From positions 1 through 57,167 of the forward strand of contig JAFUGP010000174.1 in assembly GCA_017469335.1 (NCBI GenBank): a stretch of DNA of 57,167 nucleotides, read 5' to 3'. Source of the stretch: Succinivibrio sp. Its GTDB lineage: Bacteria; Pseudomonadota; Gammaproteobacteria; Enterobacterales; Succinivibrionaceae. This document shows positions 18,849 through 28,680 of this stretch, piece by piece. Within the stretch, counting starts at the first letter, position 1. Each line of letters starts with the position of its first letter. The notes beneath the pieces were generated by a model, which saw nothing but the letters and a program-made list of their open reading frames with translations, was not told the DNA's origin and made no database searches. A program made the position numbers and the translations under genes.

Positions 18849-20789
18849 CTACTCGCGGTAATCACCGTCTGCCACCGTAGCGGCAGCGTAGTCATAGTCC
18901 CCGGCCAGAATAGTCTGCCCCGCGCATTGTAGGCAGCCGTCAAAGAGATGCGCGTGACTGCTGACGCCGGTCAGATCCCAGCTGCTCAGATGCTCGCTCT
19001 TAAGCTTCACGCACCCGGCAAAGCACTCATCGAGCAGACTGACATGCGCCGTATACCAGTTCTTAAGCCCCGCCCCCGTCAAGGATACACAGCCCTTGAA
19101 GGTCTGACGCAGACTCTCCAGACTGGAGGTATCCCAGTTTAACAGGCAGCTGTCATCAAACAGGGGACAGTTCTTAAAGGCCCGGCTCATGTCGATGAGG
19201 TCGGGCGTACGCCACTGCGCAATTCCGTCGCCGGTGAACGCAGGACAGTCCTCGAACATGCCGCTCATCTCCAGCAGAGCCTCAGGGCGCCATTTGCAAA
19301 GCCCCTCCGAGCTGAGCTTAAGACAGCCCTTGAACATGCAGGAGGCGCTTTGCAGCAGGTTAACCTGCCAGTTTTCCAGCCATTTGTCCTCTAGGTTGAC
19401 ACAGCCGCAGAACAGCTCGGAGGCATCCAGCACCCCGATGACATTCCAAGCGCTCAGGCCTTCACCGGTGATGGTCACACAGGAGTGAAACAGTCCCTTA
19501 ATACAGGTGCACTGCGGAAACTGCCACCCACCCAGATTGAGATCATCTAAGGTAAAACAGCCGCAAAAGCATTCGGAAAGGTCCTCGGCGCTGTCCAGCT
19601 GCCATCTGCCCGCTCCCCGTCCCGTCACGTTGGGGCAGTTTTTGAACATGCAGCTCAGATCCCGGGCCTGTCTTAAATCCCAGTGCCGTAAATAGACGTC
19701 GGAGACGGCCGAGCCCGCGAAAGCCGCCCAGCAGCTCTCCACGGCGCCCACCTCCCAGCGCTCCAGTCCCTCACCGCTTAAGTGCGCACAATCCTTGAAA
19801 GTCTCATTGAGGCTCTGGACCTGACTTAGGTTGAAGGACGCAAGCCCGGGTCCCCTGATCCCGCTGCCGGCAAAAGCCCCGGTCAGTTCCTGCAGCGCGT
19901 CGGTCTGCCAGCTCTGCAGGTGGGTATCATCCAAAGACTTGCAGCCGCGAAAGAGATCACTCATATCCTCAACCGCTCTGACATCCCACGCCGAGAGTCC
20001 CTCCCCGGTGAAGTCCAGGTTATCCTCAAAACAGGATCTGAGACTTACGATCTGCCCTACCTGCCAGTGTCCCAGCCAGGGACCGGGGGCGGCAGCGCGG
20101 GCGAAAACCCGCTCCAAGGTGGTGACATTGGACAGATCCCAAGCACTGAGATCGCCTTTAAAGCTGACACAGCCCTCAAAGATACCGTCCATATAACGCA
20201 GCGCCTGGGTACGCCACAGCGCCAGGCCGCGGCCCTGAAAGCAGGCGCAGTCCTTGAACATGCAGCAAAGATCGACGGCCTGAGACATGTCCCACAGACT
20301 CAAATCGGCTTCAAAACAGCCACAGCCCTGGAACATAGCGGCAAAATCGTGCCCGCCCTCTACCCGCCATTTGTCCAGACCCCGGCCTAGAAATGCGCTG
20401 CAACCTGAGAACATGGCCTTGAAGTTGCCTCCCGCAGCGGTCTGCCACAGACTGAGATCGGCGTTGAAGGTGCGGCAGTTCTCGAACATGCCCTCGAAAT
20501 TGACCACGGCAGAGACCTGCCAGCGCTCAATGCCGCGCCCGTCAAAAGCCGTGTAACGGAACATGCCGCTTAGGTCGGATACGTGGGCCACATTCCAGCG
20601 CTCCAGTCCCGCAAAATCTGCGGCCTTGAAACTCTGCGCCACGCGGGAGAACAGCCCGGAGAGATCGCGGATGGCGCTGATATCGATGTCGCCCAGCGTA
20701 AAATCAGCCTGCCGCGAGGCGATGGCCTCAATCAGTTCATCTAACTGAACGCGGCTCTGGGGATGAAAGCGAAAGGCAGGTGGAGGCAT
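18849..20789 (-). CDS. DUF285/BspA-like tandem-repeat protein without signal peptide
   Basis: A 646-residue protein built almost wholly from 22-23 tandem units of 25-26 residues with the pattern DLSxMFxxCxxFxGxGLxxWxV, the DUF285 (BspA-type surface protein) repeat. The short N-terminal cap (FHPQSRVQLDELIEAI, then GDIDISAIRDLSGLF) is typical of the family. Units alternate between a GxGLxxW type and a DLSxW-like type, so the real period may be a pair of about 51 residues. Most units hold one or two Cys. I start at ATG 20789; the frame continues upstream to 20972 but lacks family character there. No signal peptide, lipobox or anchor is seen, unlike surface-exposed relatives. Function unknown; cytoplasmic or type III secreted are both possible. 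Confidence 0.82.
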   Translation of the reverse strand: MPPPAFRFHPQSRVQLDELIEAIASRQADFTLGDIDISAIRDLSGLFSRVAQSFKAADFAGLERWNVAHVSDLSGMFRYTAFDGRGIERWQVSAVVNFEGMFENCRTFNADLSLWQTAAGGNFKAMFSGCSAFLGRGLDKWRVEGGHDFAAMFQGCGCFEADLSLWDMSQAVDLCCMFKDCACFQGRGLALWRTQALRYMDGIFEGCVSFKGDLSAWDLSNVTTLERVFARAAAPGPWLGHWQVGQIVSLRSCFEDNLDFTGEGLSAWDVRAVEDMSDLFRGCKSLDDTHLQSWQTDALQELTGAFAGSGIRGPGLASFNLSQVQSLNETFKDCAHLSGEGLERWEVGAVESCWAAFAGSAVSDVYLRHWDLRQARDLSCMFKNCPNVTGRGAGRWQLDSAEDLSECFCGCFTLDDLNLGGWQFPQCTCIKGLFHSCVTITGEGLSAWNVIGVLDASELFCGCVNLEDKWLENWQVNLLQSASCMFKGCLKLSSEGLCKWRPEALLEMSGMFEDCPAFTGDGIAQWRTPDLIDMSRAFKNCPLFDDSCLLNWDTSSLESLRQTFKGCVSLTGAGLKNWYTAHVSLLDECFAGCVKLKSEHLSSWDLTGVSSHAHLFDGCLQCAGQTILAGDYDYAAATVADGDYRE

Positions 20790-20988
20790 AAACGACACTC
20801 TGTTCTGGACACAGACCAACACACGGGCGGCCCCGGCGACTCCTGTGCTGCAGGACCTGAGGACACACTTTACAGAACATTGTGGCAAAAAACCGTTCCT
20901 CAAGCCGCGATCGTGCGCCAAAAACGCAAGCTTGCACCGCGATGCAGAGCAGCTTCGGCCAGGCCGGCACAAATTTGCCCCGGGCGCA

Positions 20989-21017
20989 CTTGAAATGGCA
21001 GCCGCCTATCCCCACGT
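20989..21017 (+). promoter_or_regulatory. Sigma-32 (heat-shock) type promoter of htpG
   Basis: CTTGAAA at 20989-20995 and CCCCACGT at 21010-21017, separated by 14 bp. This closely fits the RpoH consensus (CTTGAAA, 13-15 bp, CCCCATNT). Transcription would start about 21024, roughly 70 nt before the htpG ATG. The rest of the divergent 307-bp gap (20790-21096) shows no gene. Confidence 0.82.
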
Positions 21018-21096
21018 AACTTTGCAGTTAAATCTGTCAGGCCCCGGGTGCCGTAACCAGGACAAGGGGCAGTGTTTTTAGGGAGTTTTCTTCAAT

Positions 21097-23034
21097 ATGA
21101 CCGCAACTGTACACGGCTTTCAAACTCAGGTTACCAAACTTTTGGATCTGCTGGCCAATTCTCTGTATTCCAATAAAGAAGTTTTCTTGAGGGAGCTTAT
21201 ATCCAACGCCTCGGACGCCATCGACAAACTGCACTTCATGTCGCTGACCAACTCGGAGATCTTAGGTGATGACGCCACCTTCAAAATCCGTCTCAAGGCC
21301 GACCGCGAGGCCGGTACGCTCACCATCAGCGACAACGGCATCGGCATGACGCTGGAGGAGGCCAATCAAAATTTAGGCACCATTGCCCAGTCCGGCACCG
21401 AGGAGTTCATGAAGCAGCTCACCGGGGACGCCGCCAAGGATTCCCAGCTCATCGGTCAGTTCGGTGTGGGCTTCTATTCCTCCTTCATCGTGGCCGATCA
21501 TGTCACGGTGCTCTCACGCAGTGTCAATGCCCCCGCCTCCGAGGGCGTGCGCTGGGAGTCCGACGGCTCAGGCACCTTTGAGTCCGAGAATATCGAGCGC
21601 GCCGCCCGCGGCACCGAAATCATCCTGCACCTCAAGGAGTCCGAGCGCGAGTTCCTCGATGACTGGACGCTGCGCAACACCATCACCAAATACTCCGACC
21701 ACATCTCCACCCCGGTGGAACTGTGGACCGAGCGCTATGAAGCTCCCAAGAGCGCCGATAACGAGAGCGAAGGGGAGAATAAAGAGCAGGACAAAGAAGA
21801 GGAAAAGAAGCCGGTATTTGAGTGGCAGCAGGTTAACGACGCCAAGGCGCTGTGGACCCGCAATCCCAAGGATGTGACCGATGAGGAATACAAGGAATTC
21901 TTCAAGCACCTGGCTCACGAGTACCGCGATCCGCTGACCTGGGCTCACAACCATATCGAAGGCGATCTGGAGTACACCTCGCTGCTCTACATCCCCTCCA
22001 CCGCCCCGTGGGATCTGTTCAACCGCCTCAACGAGCACGGGCTCAAGCTCTACGTGCAGCGTGTGTTCATCATGGACAAGGCCGAGGCTTTCCTGCCCAA
22101 TTACCTGAGGTTCATCTCCGGCCTGGTGGACACCGATGCCCTGCCGTTGAACGTGTCACGCGAACTTTTGCAGGACAGTGCCGTGACCCGCAAGCTCAAG
22201 AAGGCTCTGACCAAGCGTGCCTTGGGCATGATCGAGAAGCTCTCCAAGGATCCCGAGCAGTATGCGACCTTCGTGACGCAGTTTGGCAACGTCCTCAAGG
22301 AAGGCGCCTCCGAGGATTACGAGAACCGCGAGACCATCTTAAAACTGCTGCGTTTTGCCTCCACCAAGGACAACACCCCCACCTGCAACGTCTCCCTTGA
22401 GGACTACATCGGCCGCATGCAGAGCGGACAGGACAAGATCTACTACATCACCGCCGACAGCTTTGAATCGGCCAGCAAGTCACCTTACCTGGAGCGCCTG
22501 CGCAGCAAGAACATCGAGGTACTGCTCATGTGGGAGCGCGTCGATGAGTGGATGATGAGCAGCGTCAGCGAGTTCAGCGGCAAGGAGTTCGTCCCGGTCA
22601 ACGCGAGCGATCTCAAGTTAGGCGATCTGGCCGACAAGGATGAAAAGGAGAAGGAAGAACAGGCCGTCAAGGACAACGAGGATCTGATCAAGCGCTTTAA
22701 GGAAGCCTTGGGCGATAAGGTCTCCGACGTGAAGGTTTCCTCCCGCCTTATCGATTCTCCTGCCTGCGTGATCAGCGAATACGGCCGTCAGATGTACACG
22801 CAGCAGATGAAGAGGCTGCTGGAGGCCTCCGGACAGAAGATGCCGGAGGATCGCTATGTACTGGAGCTCAATCCCACCAACAATCTGGTGCAGAAGGCCT
22901 ACGGCGAGGCCGATGAGGGACGCTTCAAACAATGGGCCGAGCTCATCTTGGGCCAGGCTCTGCTGGCCGATCAGGGCTCGCTCAAGGATCCGGGCGAATT
23001 CGTCAAGACCCTCAATGCTCTGCTGATGGGCTGA
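21097..23034 (+). CDS. htpG: Hsp90-family molecular chaperone HtpG
   Basis: Cytosolic ATP-dependent chaperone, 645 residues (E. coli 624). The GHKL ATPase domain is at the N terminus: LLANSLYSNKEVFLRELISNASDA, split by normal family spacing into the LRELISNASDA motif, then ISDNGIGM and GQFGVGFYSSF. A charged linker (about residues 220-245, rich in Glu/Lys) leads to the middle domain with the conserved LNVSRELLQ loop, and a C-terminal dimerisation domain follows. The start at 21097 has a GGGAG upstream. A heat-shock-type promoter lies 80-110 nt upstream and a strong terminator 26 nt downstream, so the gene appears to be its own transcription unit. Confidence 0.98.
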   Translation: MTATVHGFQTQVTKLLDLLANSLYSNKEVFLRELISNASDAIDKLHFMSLTNSEILGDDATFKIRLKADREAGTLTISDNGIGMTLEEANQNLGTIAQSGTEEFMKQLTGDAAKDSQLIGQFGVGFYSSFIVADHVTVLSRSVNAPASEGVRWESDGSGTFESENIERAARGTEIILHLKESEREFLDDWTLRNTITKYSDHISTPVELWTERYEAPKSADNESEGENKEQDKEEEKKPVFEWQQVNDAKALWTRNPKDVTDEEYKEFFKHLAHEYRDPLTWAHNHIEGDLEYTSLLYIPSTAPWDLFNRLNEHGLKLYVQRVFIMDKAEAFLPNYLRFISGLVDTDALPLNVSRELLQDSAVTRKLKKALTKRALGMIEKLSKDPEQYATFVTQFGNVLKEGASEDYENRETILKLLRFASTKDNTPTCNVSLEDYIGRMQSGQDKIYYITADSFESASKSPYLERLRSKNIEVLLMWERVDEWMMSSVSEFSGKEFVPVNASDLKLGDLADKDEKEKEEQAVKDNEDLIKRFKEALGDKVSDVKVSSRLIDSPACVISEYGRQMYTQQMKRLLEASGQKMPEDRYVLELNPTNNLVQKAYGEADEGRFKQWAELILGQALLADQGSLKDPGEFVKTLNALLMG

Positions 23035-23059
23035 TTGAGAGTCCTAAAACCTGTGCCTT

Positions 23060-23087
23060 ACGGTGCCGCCATGGCGGCACCGTTTTT
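23060..23087 (+). terminator. Intrinsic terminator of htpG
   Basis: A perfect 24-nt palindrome (23060-23083, arms ACGGTGCCGC and GCGGCACCGT around CATG) is followed by a T5 run. It lies 26 nt after the htpG stop. Confidence 0.92.
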
Positions 23088-23146
23088 GTCTTGGACAACC
23101 GCGGCACCTAAAGCTTGGGTATTTGTGCTGCGAACAGGGGGAAACG

Positions 23147-23710
23147 GTGCGTATTAACTTTCTGCTCTTTGAGGACTTCACGGCCCTGGACGTGTTCGGC
23201 CCTTTGGAGGTGCTGAGCAGTCCGCAGGGCTGGCAGACCCGCCTTATGTCCGCAGAAGGCGGCATAGTCGGCAATCATCAGGGACTTAATGTGGTCACCG
23301 AGCGCATAGCCGCAGGTGATCTGGACGCGTGCTGGCTTATTCCCGGGGGCTTTGGCACCAGAGCGCTGGTTGAGGACCGGCCTTTTTTGGATCTGCTCGG
23401 AAAGATTGCCGCCCACGCTCACTACTGCCTGAGCGTGTGCACCGGCTCGGCTCTCCTGGCGCGCTGCGGTGCCTTAAACGGCCGCCGGGCCACCTCCAAT
23501 CAGCGCTCCTTTGACTGGGTGCGCTCACAAAGCGACCAGGTTTTCTGGGAATATGGACCCCGCTACGTGGTCGACGGCAAGTTCTACAGCTCAGCCGGAG
23601 TATCCGCCGGCATCGACATGGCGCTGGCCTTTGTCGCAGCTCAATTAGGAGAGAAGGAAGCCGCACACATAGCAGCCCGCATGGAATATGCCCAGAAAGA
23701 ACCTCGGTAA
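23147..23710 (+). CDS. DJ-1/PfpI (glutamine amidotransferase-like) family protein
   Basis: A cytosolic 187-residue protein of the DJ-1/PfpI superfamily. It opens with RINFLLFEDFTALDVFGPLE, the usual first strand and following helix of the fold. Cys98 sits in the nucleophile elbow YCLSVCTGSALLA, and GRRATSNQRSFDWV with SSAGVSAGIDMALAF matches the isonitrile hydratase-like / AraC-N-terminal branch. No DNA-binding domain follows. I prefer the GTG at 23147, which has AGGGGGA at good spacing; longer frames read into the htpG terminator. It sits between htpG and adk, which are adjacent in E. coli. The substrate is unknown. Confidence 0.85.
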   Translation: MRINFLLFEDFTALDVFGPLEVLSSPQGWQTRLMSAEGGIVGNHQGLNVVTERIAAGDLDACWLIPGGFGTRALVEDRPFLDLLGKIAAHAHYCLSVCTGSALLARCGALNGRRATSNQRSFDWVRSQSDQVFWEYGPRYVVDGKFYSSAGVSAGIDMALAFVAAQLGEKEAAHIAARMEYAQKEPR

Positions 23711-23849
23711 GTCCTGCCCGGCCATTAAACTCCCGGGCCGATAACGCCGCTCAAAGCCGTTTAGGGGGCAGACTGCAGGGTCAATCTCCGCCTCACCTTG
23801 AGGATCTTGGTGTTTGTGTGACGCTCTCAAAGGTCAGCGGCAGCGCATC

Positions 23850-23858
23850 TGCTATAAT
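23850..23858 (+). promoter_or_regulatory. Extended -10 promoter for adk
   Basis: CTGCTATAAT (perfect -10 at 23853-23858 with the TGn extension) lies about 43 nt before the adk ATG. No good -35 is seen at 17 bp, which is acceptable for extended -10 promoters. Confidence 0.65.
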
Positions 23859-23888
23859 CTTTCTTAATATTATCTATCGTTAACATGA

Positions 23889-25059
<1,171 letters not shown>

Positions 25060-25177
25060 CGTCACTGCCCCTTGGGGTGCGACTTCTGACACCTGAGCGT
25101 AAGCAGGCTCACTGCCCCCGCTGCAGGTGTCCTTACCTCTCCTCCGGGCCCTGGGTGCCCGACACCATCAAGTGCTC

Positions 25178-25783
25178 TCAGTACGGCCGGCGGTAATTAA
25201 AGGAAGTGGCCAGGGTGCTCTGATCGACATTGCCCAGCTCTCCCCCCACCGGCACCCCCGAGGCAATGCGGCTGACCTGCAGATTAAGGCTCTGGCAGAG
25301 CTTGGCGATATAGGCGGCGGTGGTGTTGCCTTCCACGGTCTGGCTTAAGGCCAAAATCACTTCCTTAATCTCGCCCGAGCGCAGGATTTCCTCCAAAAGC
25401 GGCAACCCCAGCTCCGCCGTACCGATACCGTCAATGGGCGAGAGATGCCCGTGCAGCACAAAATAAGTGCCCTGGTAGGCGGCGGTATCCTCCACGGCCT
25501 GTACGTCCGAAGGTGCCTCCACCACGCACAACAGAGCGCTGTGGCGGCGCAGCTCCTGCGCGCACACCCCGCACAGTTCACCTTCCTGATCGGTGTAATT
25601 GCGGCAGCGTGGGCACAACGCAATGCCGTTTAAGGCCTCGGTGATGATCCTGGCCATGTTCAGACCGTCCTGACGGCGGCGGTCTAGCAGGTGATAGGCG
25701 ATGCGGGCGGCTGATACCGGGCCTACGCCCGGCATCACCTGCAGAGCGTTGATAAGACGCTCTAGCAGCACGGAGGAAGACAT
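25178..25783 (-). CDS. recR: Recombination mediator protein RecR
   Basis: With RecO, loads RecA at single-strand gaps. The 201-residue length equals E. coli RecR. Visible in order: the HhH motif (LPGVGP variant MPGVGPVSAARIAYHLL), the Cys4 zinc finger (CPRCRNYTDQEGELCGVC), the Toprim domain starting LCVVEAPSDVQAVE with HVLHG-like VLHGHLSPIDG, and the C-terminal ASGVPVGGELGNVDQSTL. It is the last gene of a GNAT-ybaB-recR run, 3 nt after ybaB. In E. coli the order is dnaX-ybaB-recR-htpG-adk; here dnaX is absent and the pair faces adk. Confidence 0.98.
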   Translation of the reverse strand: MSSSVLLERLINALQVMPGVGPVSAARIAYHLLDRRRQDGLNMARIITEALNGIALCPRCRNYTDQEGELCGVCAQELRRHSALLCVVEAPSDVQAVEDTAAYQGTYFVLHGHLSPIDGIGTAELGLPLLEEILRSGEIKEVILALSQTVEGNTTAAYIAKLCQSLNLQVSRIASGVPVGGELGNVDQSTLATSFNYRRPY

Positions 25784-25786
25784 AAA

Positions 25787-26113
25787 CTAAAAGGGCAGCT
25801 TAAACCCGGGTGGCAGCGGAAGATTGCCGGTAAGAGCGGAGAGTTTGTCGTTGGAGCTCTCCGCGAGGCGCCGTATCGCGTCGTTGAAAGCCGCGGCAAG
25901 CAGATCCTCCAGGATCTCCTTGTCGTCCTCATAGGCGCTCTGGTCTATGCTGACCCGCTTGATCTCGTGATTGCCGTTCATGACCACCTTGACCATGCCG
26001 GCTCCCGACTGACCTTCAACCTCCAATTTACCCAAATCATCCTGCATCTGCTGCATTTTCTGCATGGCACTCTGCATCATCTGCATAGCGTTGGGCATGC
26101 GTCCGTGAGCCAT
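25787..26113 (-). CDS. ybaB: Nucleoid-associated protein YbaB/EbfC
   Basis: A small DNA-binding protein (108 residues, E. coli 109) that forms tweezer-like dimers and often precedes recR. It has the Met/Gln-rich N-terminal helix (NAMQMMQSAMQKMQQMQDDL), then VEGQSGAGMVKVVMNG and the DAIRRLAESSNDKL C-terminal helix. A clear AAGGAG lies 7 nt before the ATG at 26113. Confidence 0.96.
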   Translation of the reverse strand: MAHGRMPNAMQMMQSAMQKMQQMQDDLGKLEVEGQSGAGMVKVVMNGNHEIKRVSIDQSAYEDDKEILEDLLAAAFNDAIRRLAESSNDKLSALTGNLPLPPGFKLPF

Positions 26114-26143
26114 GATTATCTCCTTACTGGCATAAGTTCAAAA

Positions 26144-26749
26144 TTACAAATCAGAACGGGCTTCAAGCTTCTTATTGGCATCGGCCAGCACAGCCTCAAC
26201 CAAAGCTGACGCCACGGCGGTAAAGGGCTGTACCGGAGCGGGCTCTTTGCCGCTTTGATCCTCCTGCAGCCGCTTTTCGACCACATGCACGTCCAGCCAG
26301 CGGCCGTTTTTGAAGCCCGTCTTGTGCAACGTACCGCTGACATTGAAACCCAACTTGCGGTGCAGCACCTCCGAGCGCGGATTACCCTCGGTGATCTGGG
26401 AGTAGACGTTGTACACGCCCTGCAGCTTCAACAGCTCCATCAGCGCCACCATGAGGTGAAAGCCGTAGCCCTGCCCTCTGACGTTGAGGCCGACAAAAGC
26501 CTGCAGCGAGGCATTCCAGGCCTGGGCGGGAGAGCCGGCCTTCTGGGAAGCGTAACCGTAGGCGCTGATACCGTTTTCAGTCTCCACCACCAGCACCGGA
26601 AACTTGGTGAGTGTTCCCTCAAGCCAGTCGACAAAAGCGCTGTCCGAGGGCAGCTCGTATTCCAAGGTGTTGGGGGTATCAATATATTGTTTTGAAATAT
26701 CAAGCAGCGCAGCGGCATCCTGCGGCTGTGCCAGACGTATCTTGGCCAT
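26144..26749 (-). CDS. GNAT-family N-acetyltransferase
   Basis: A 201-residue cytosolic acetyltransferase. The fold is seen in order: IRLAQPQDAAALLDISKQYI at the N terminus, the strand VLVVETENGISAYGYAS, the acetyl-CoA loop NVRGQGYGFHLMVAL (a Q/RxxGxG/A motif) and VYNVYSQITEGNPRSEVLHRKLGF with FKNGRWLDVHVVEKRL. It is closest to the phosphinothricin/methionine-sulfone acetyltransferase branch by motif; the substrate is unknown. It heads the GNAT-ybaB-recR operon with 30 nt to ybaB. The ATG at 26749 has GGAG upstream. The C-terminal 30 residues are Ala/Val-rich and beyond the domain. Confidence 0.88.
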   Translation of the reverse strand: MAKIRLAQPQDAAALLDISKQYIDTPNTLEYELPSDSAFVDWLEGTLTKFPVLVVETENGISAYGYASQKAGSPAQAWNASLQAFVGLNVRGQGYGFHLMVALMELLKLQGVYNVYSQITEGNPRSEVLHRKLGFNVSGTLHKTGFKNGRWLDVHVVEKRLQEDQSGKEPAPVQPFTAVASALVEAVLADANKKLEARSDL

Positions 26750-26918
26750 GGCCTGTCTCCTGCAAAATTGCGTTGGGAACTAAAGAGAATGCCGCCATTT
26801 TAGCAAAGTTTGGCGGCATTTCGTGTGCGCTTGCAGTCACTGTCAAAAGGAGAGTACTTACGCCGGACCAAAGGCTGCCTGACAGCGCCAAAGTCATCTC
26901 AGCTGCGCACGGCGTGTG

Positions 26919-27917
26919 CTAGAAATCATGCGTCTCGAAGAACTGCAAAATCTCCATGTTGAGCTTTTCCACCGGGTTGATGGTGGTCTCGTTCTTGCTG
27001 GGGTTATACCAGGGCTTGAGCGAGAAATAGTCCTTGAGATCGGTATTGTAGAAAATATGGCGATGCCTGGCTAAAATCTCGTTGCGCATCAGACGCAGTA
27101 TGCCTTTGGGAATATACAGGCACAGCTCCTGAGGGATGATCACCTCGCCGGTAAAGCTCCAGCGCCCTTCGTGAACCGCCCTGCCGCGCTCCTGGTGGTA
27201 GAGCTCTTCCATAAGTCCCGCGCGCTCGGGACGGCCCTGCGCACTCCAGGCGGTCTGGTAGACGTTAAGACCCTGCACGGTAAGTTCCAACAAAAGTTCC
27301 GAGCCGCCTTTAAGCTCGATCACCGGCACGATTTCCCCGTTTGGCAACGCCTTGAACTCACAGGTTTCGCTGTGCCCGCGGAAGGTGATGAGAGTCTTGC
27401 CGCGGCTGGTCTTCTCCAGCTTCAGACGGCTGCGTCCGGCCTCATCGACATAATCTCCCAGGTACACATCCATGAGCATGGAGGAGCGCAGCTGCGGCAG
27501 GGTGTCAGTCTCAGGGAGCTGCGGGTACTCTATCATGCTGTGCAGCAGCTTCTGCCCGGCATCGCGGAACACCAACACATCCTCACCGTAAAAACCCTCA
27601 CCGTAGTGGGCCAGAGTGCCGATGATAGTGTTGGCGGCCGGTGCGCTGAGCTCTTCATCATCAGGCAGCAGGCAGCCTACGGGCTTGTTGTCCTGTAACA
27701 GCAGATTGCCGCCGGTGCCCGGCAGCAGCACGAAATTGCGCACGTCGCCCTTAAAGGAGCGTCCCTCCAAAACCACCTCTTCTCCCTGAGGGTGCGCGAC
27801 ATAAAAACAGTTGTAATCGGTAAAAACCCGACCTTCTGCCAGGTTCTCGGCCTGCGCACTCAGACCCAGCGCTGCGATACACAGCGGCAACAGACGGGTG
27901 AACTGACGTAGTTTCAT
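26919..27917 (-). CDS. Exported protein with C-terminal YARHG-like domain
   Basis: A 332-residue protein with a signal peptide (MKLRQFTRLLPLCIAALGLSAQA). About residues 22-240 are of unknown fold. The C terminus carries a YARHG-like domain (about residues 270-315): RLMRNEILARHRHIF, then NTDLKDYFSLKPWYNP, where the family reads LRxLRNxIYARHGYxF and YFxxxxWYxP. The usual Gly of ARHG is Arg here. YARHG domains occur in extracytoplasmic proteins and are proposed to bind the envelope. The ATG at 27917 has GAGGAG upstream; a longer frame exists to 28001 but would displace the signal peptide. Confidence 0.75.
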   Translation of the reverse strand: MKLRQFTRLLPLCIAALGLSAQAENLAEGRVFTDYNCFYVAHPQGEEVVLEGRSFKGDVRNFVLLPGTGGNLLLQDNKPVGCLLPDDEELSAPAANTIIGTLAHYGEGFYGEDVLVFRDAGQKLLHSMIEYPQLPETDTLPQLRSSMLMDVYLGDYVDEAGRSRLKLEKTSRGKTLITFRGHSETCEFKALPNGEIVPVIELKGGSELLLELTVQGLNVYQTAWSAQGRPERAGLMEELYHQERGRAVHEGRWSFTGEVIIPQELCLYIPKGILRLMRNEILARHRHIFYNTDLKDYFSLKPWYNPSKNETTINPVEKLNMEILQFFETHDF

Positions 27918-28202
27918 ATGCGGCACACTCTCCTCGCTGTGCTCATCCCTGAGCGATAAATCATCTGTCCGTGACGACCCAAGACGGATCCTGCTGACCA
28001 TTCCTTAGAAAATACAATGAAATTTGAAAAAACTTAAGTACTAAAACACATTTTTCCGTCCAAGGTCTGAAAAATGCGATCCAGCTGGCAGTTAGGTCTC
28101 GGCAAGGCGGTCTGATTTATGCATAAAGATGGACAGAGCCTTGATCCTTCAGGCAGACGGCTCTGCCGAGCATCAAGCGTCAAATTTCAGGCAGGAGTTA
28201 CC

Positions 28203-28664
28203 ATGATTGGCAGACAATATCTCAACACCCTCAAGGCGCTGCACGCGACGGCAATTGCCGCAGGACTTTTGCTCTCCCCTGCGGTAATGTCCGACAGTAT
28301 CAGGGTAGGCGGTGAAGGCTATCTGAGGGTACAGCCCTATCAGGGCACCTTAAGCGCCCCGCAGGCGGAGCAGGCGGCACAGCAAACAAAGGGGGAGACC
28401 CCCGAGCAAGCAGAGCAGCCGCAGGGCAGCGCCTCCCCCACAGTTCAGGTGCCGGGAGCGGTCTTTTATGAGGATGAGAGCGTCAGACGCATCAGTGTAG
28501 GCGGCGGTTATTATCCTAGCTTTGAGCTCAACGGCAGCGACAACGGCTATCGTCCTGCCTACCGCTGCGGGCCACACTCCCGCGGCTGTGATGACTTCTT
28601 CAACGATCCGATCATCAACGGTGACTTCAAAGTGCCGCACCGTCTGAGGGATAACGCGCGCTGA
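28203..28664 (+). CDS. Small exported protein of unknown function
   Basis: A 153-residue protein with a signal peptide (about residues 1-30, core ATAIAAGLLLSPAVM), a Gln/Pro/Ala-rich middle (about 50-85) and a Tyr/Gly-rich C-terminal part with two Cys (YRCGPHSRGCDDFF). I recognise no family. The ATG at 28203 follows CAGGAGTT; an earlier ATG at 28119 would bury the signal peptide. The gene converges on the DUF945 gene with 16 nt between stops. Confidence 0.6.
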   Translation: MIGRQYLNTLKALHATAIAAGLLLSPAVMSDSIRVGGEGYLRVQPYQGTLSAPQAEQAAQQTKGETPEQAEQPQGSASPTVQVPGAVFYEDESVRRISVGGGYYPSFELNGSDNGYRPAYRCGPHSRGCDDFFNDPIINGDFKVPHRLRDNAR

Positions 28665-28680
28665 GGTTTTATCTTCTGCG

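Noticed and set aside
18849-20789. Repeat DNA as a CRISPR array or satellite
   Set aside because: The periodicity is at protein level within one open frame (25-26 codons); nucleotide copies are strongly diverged.
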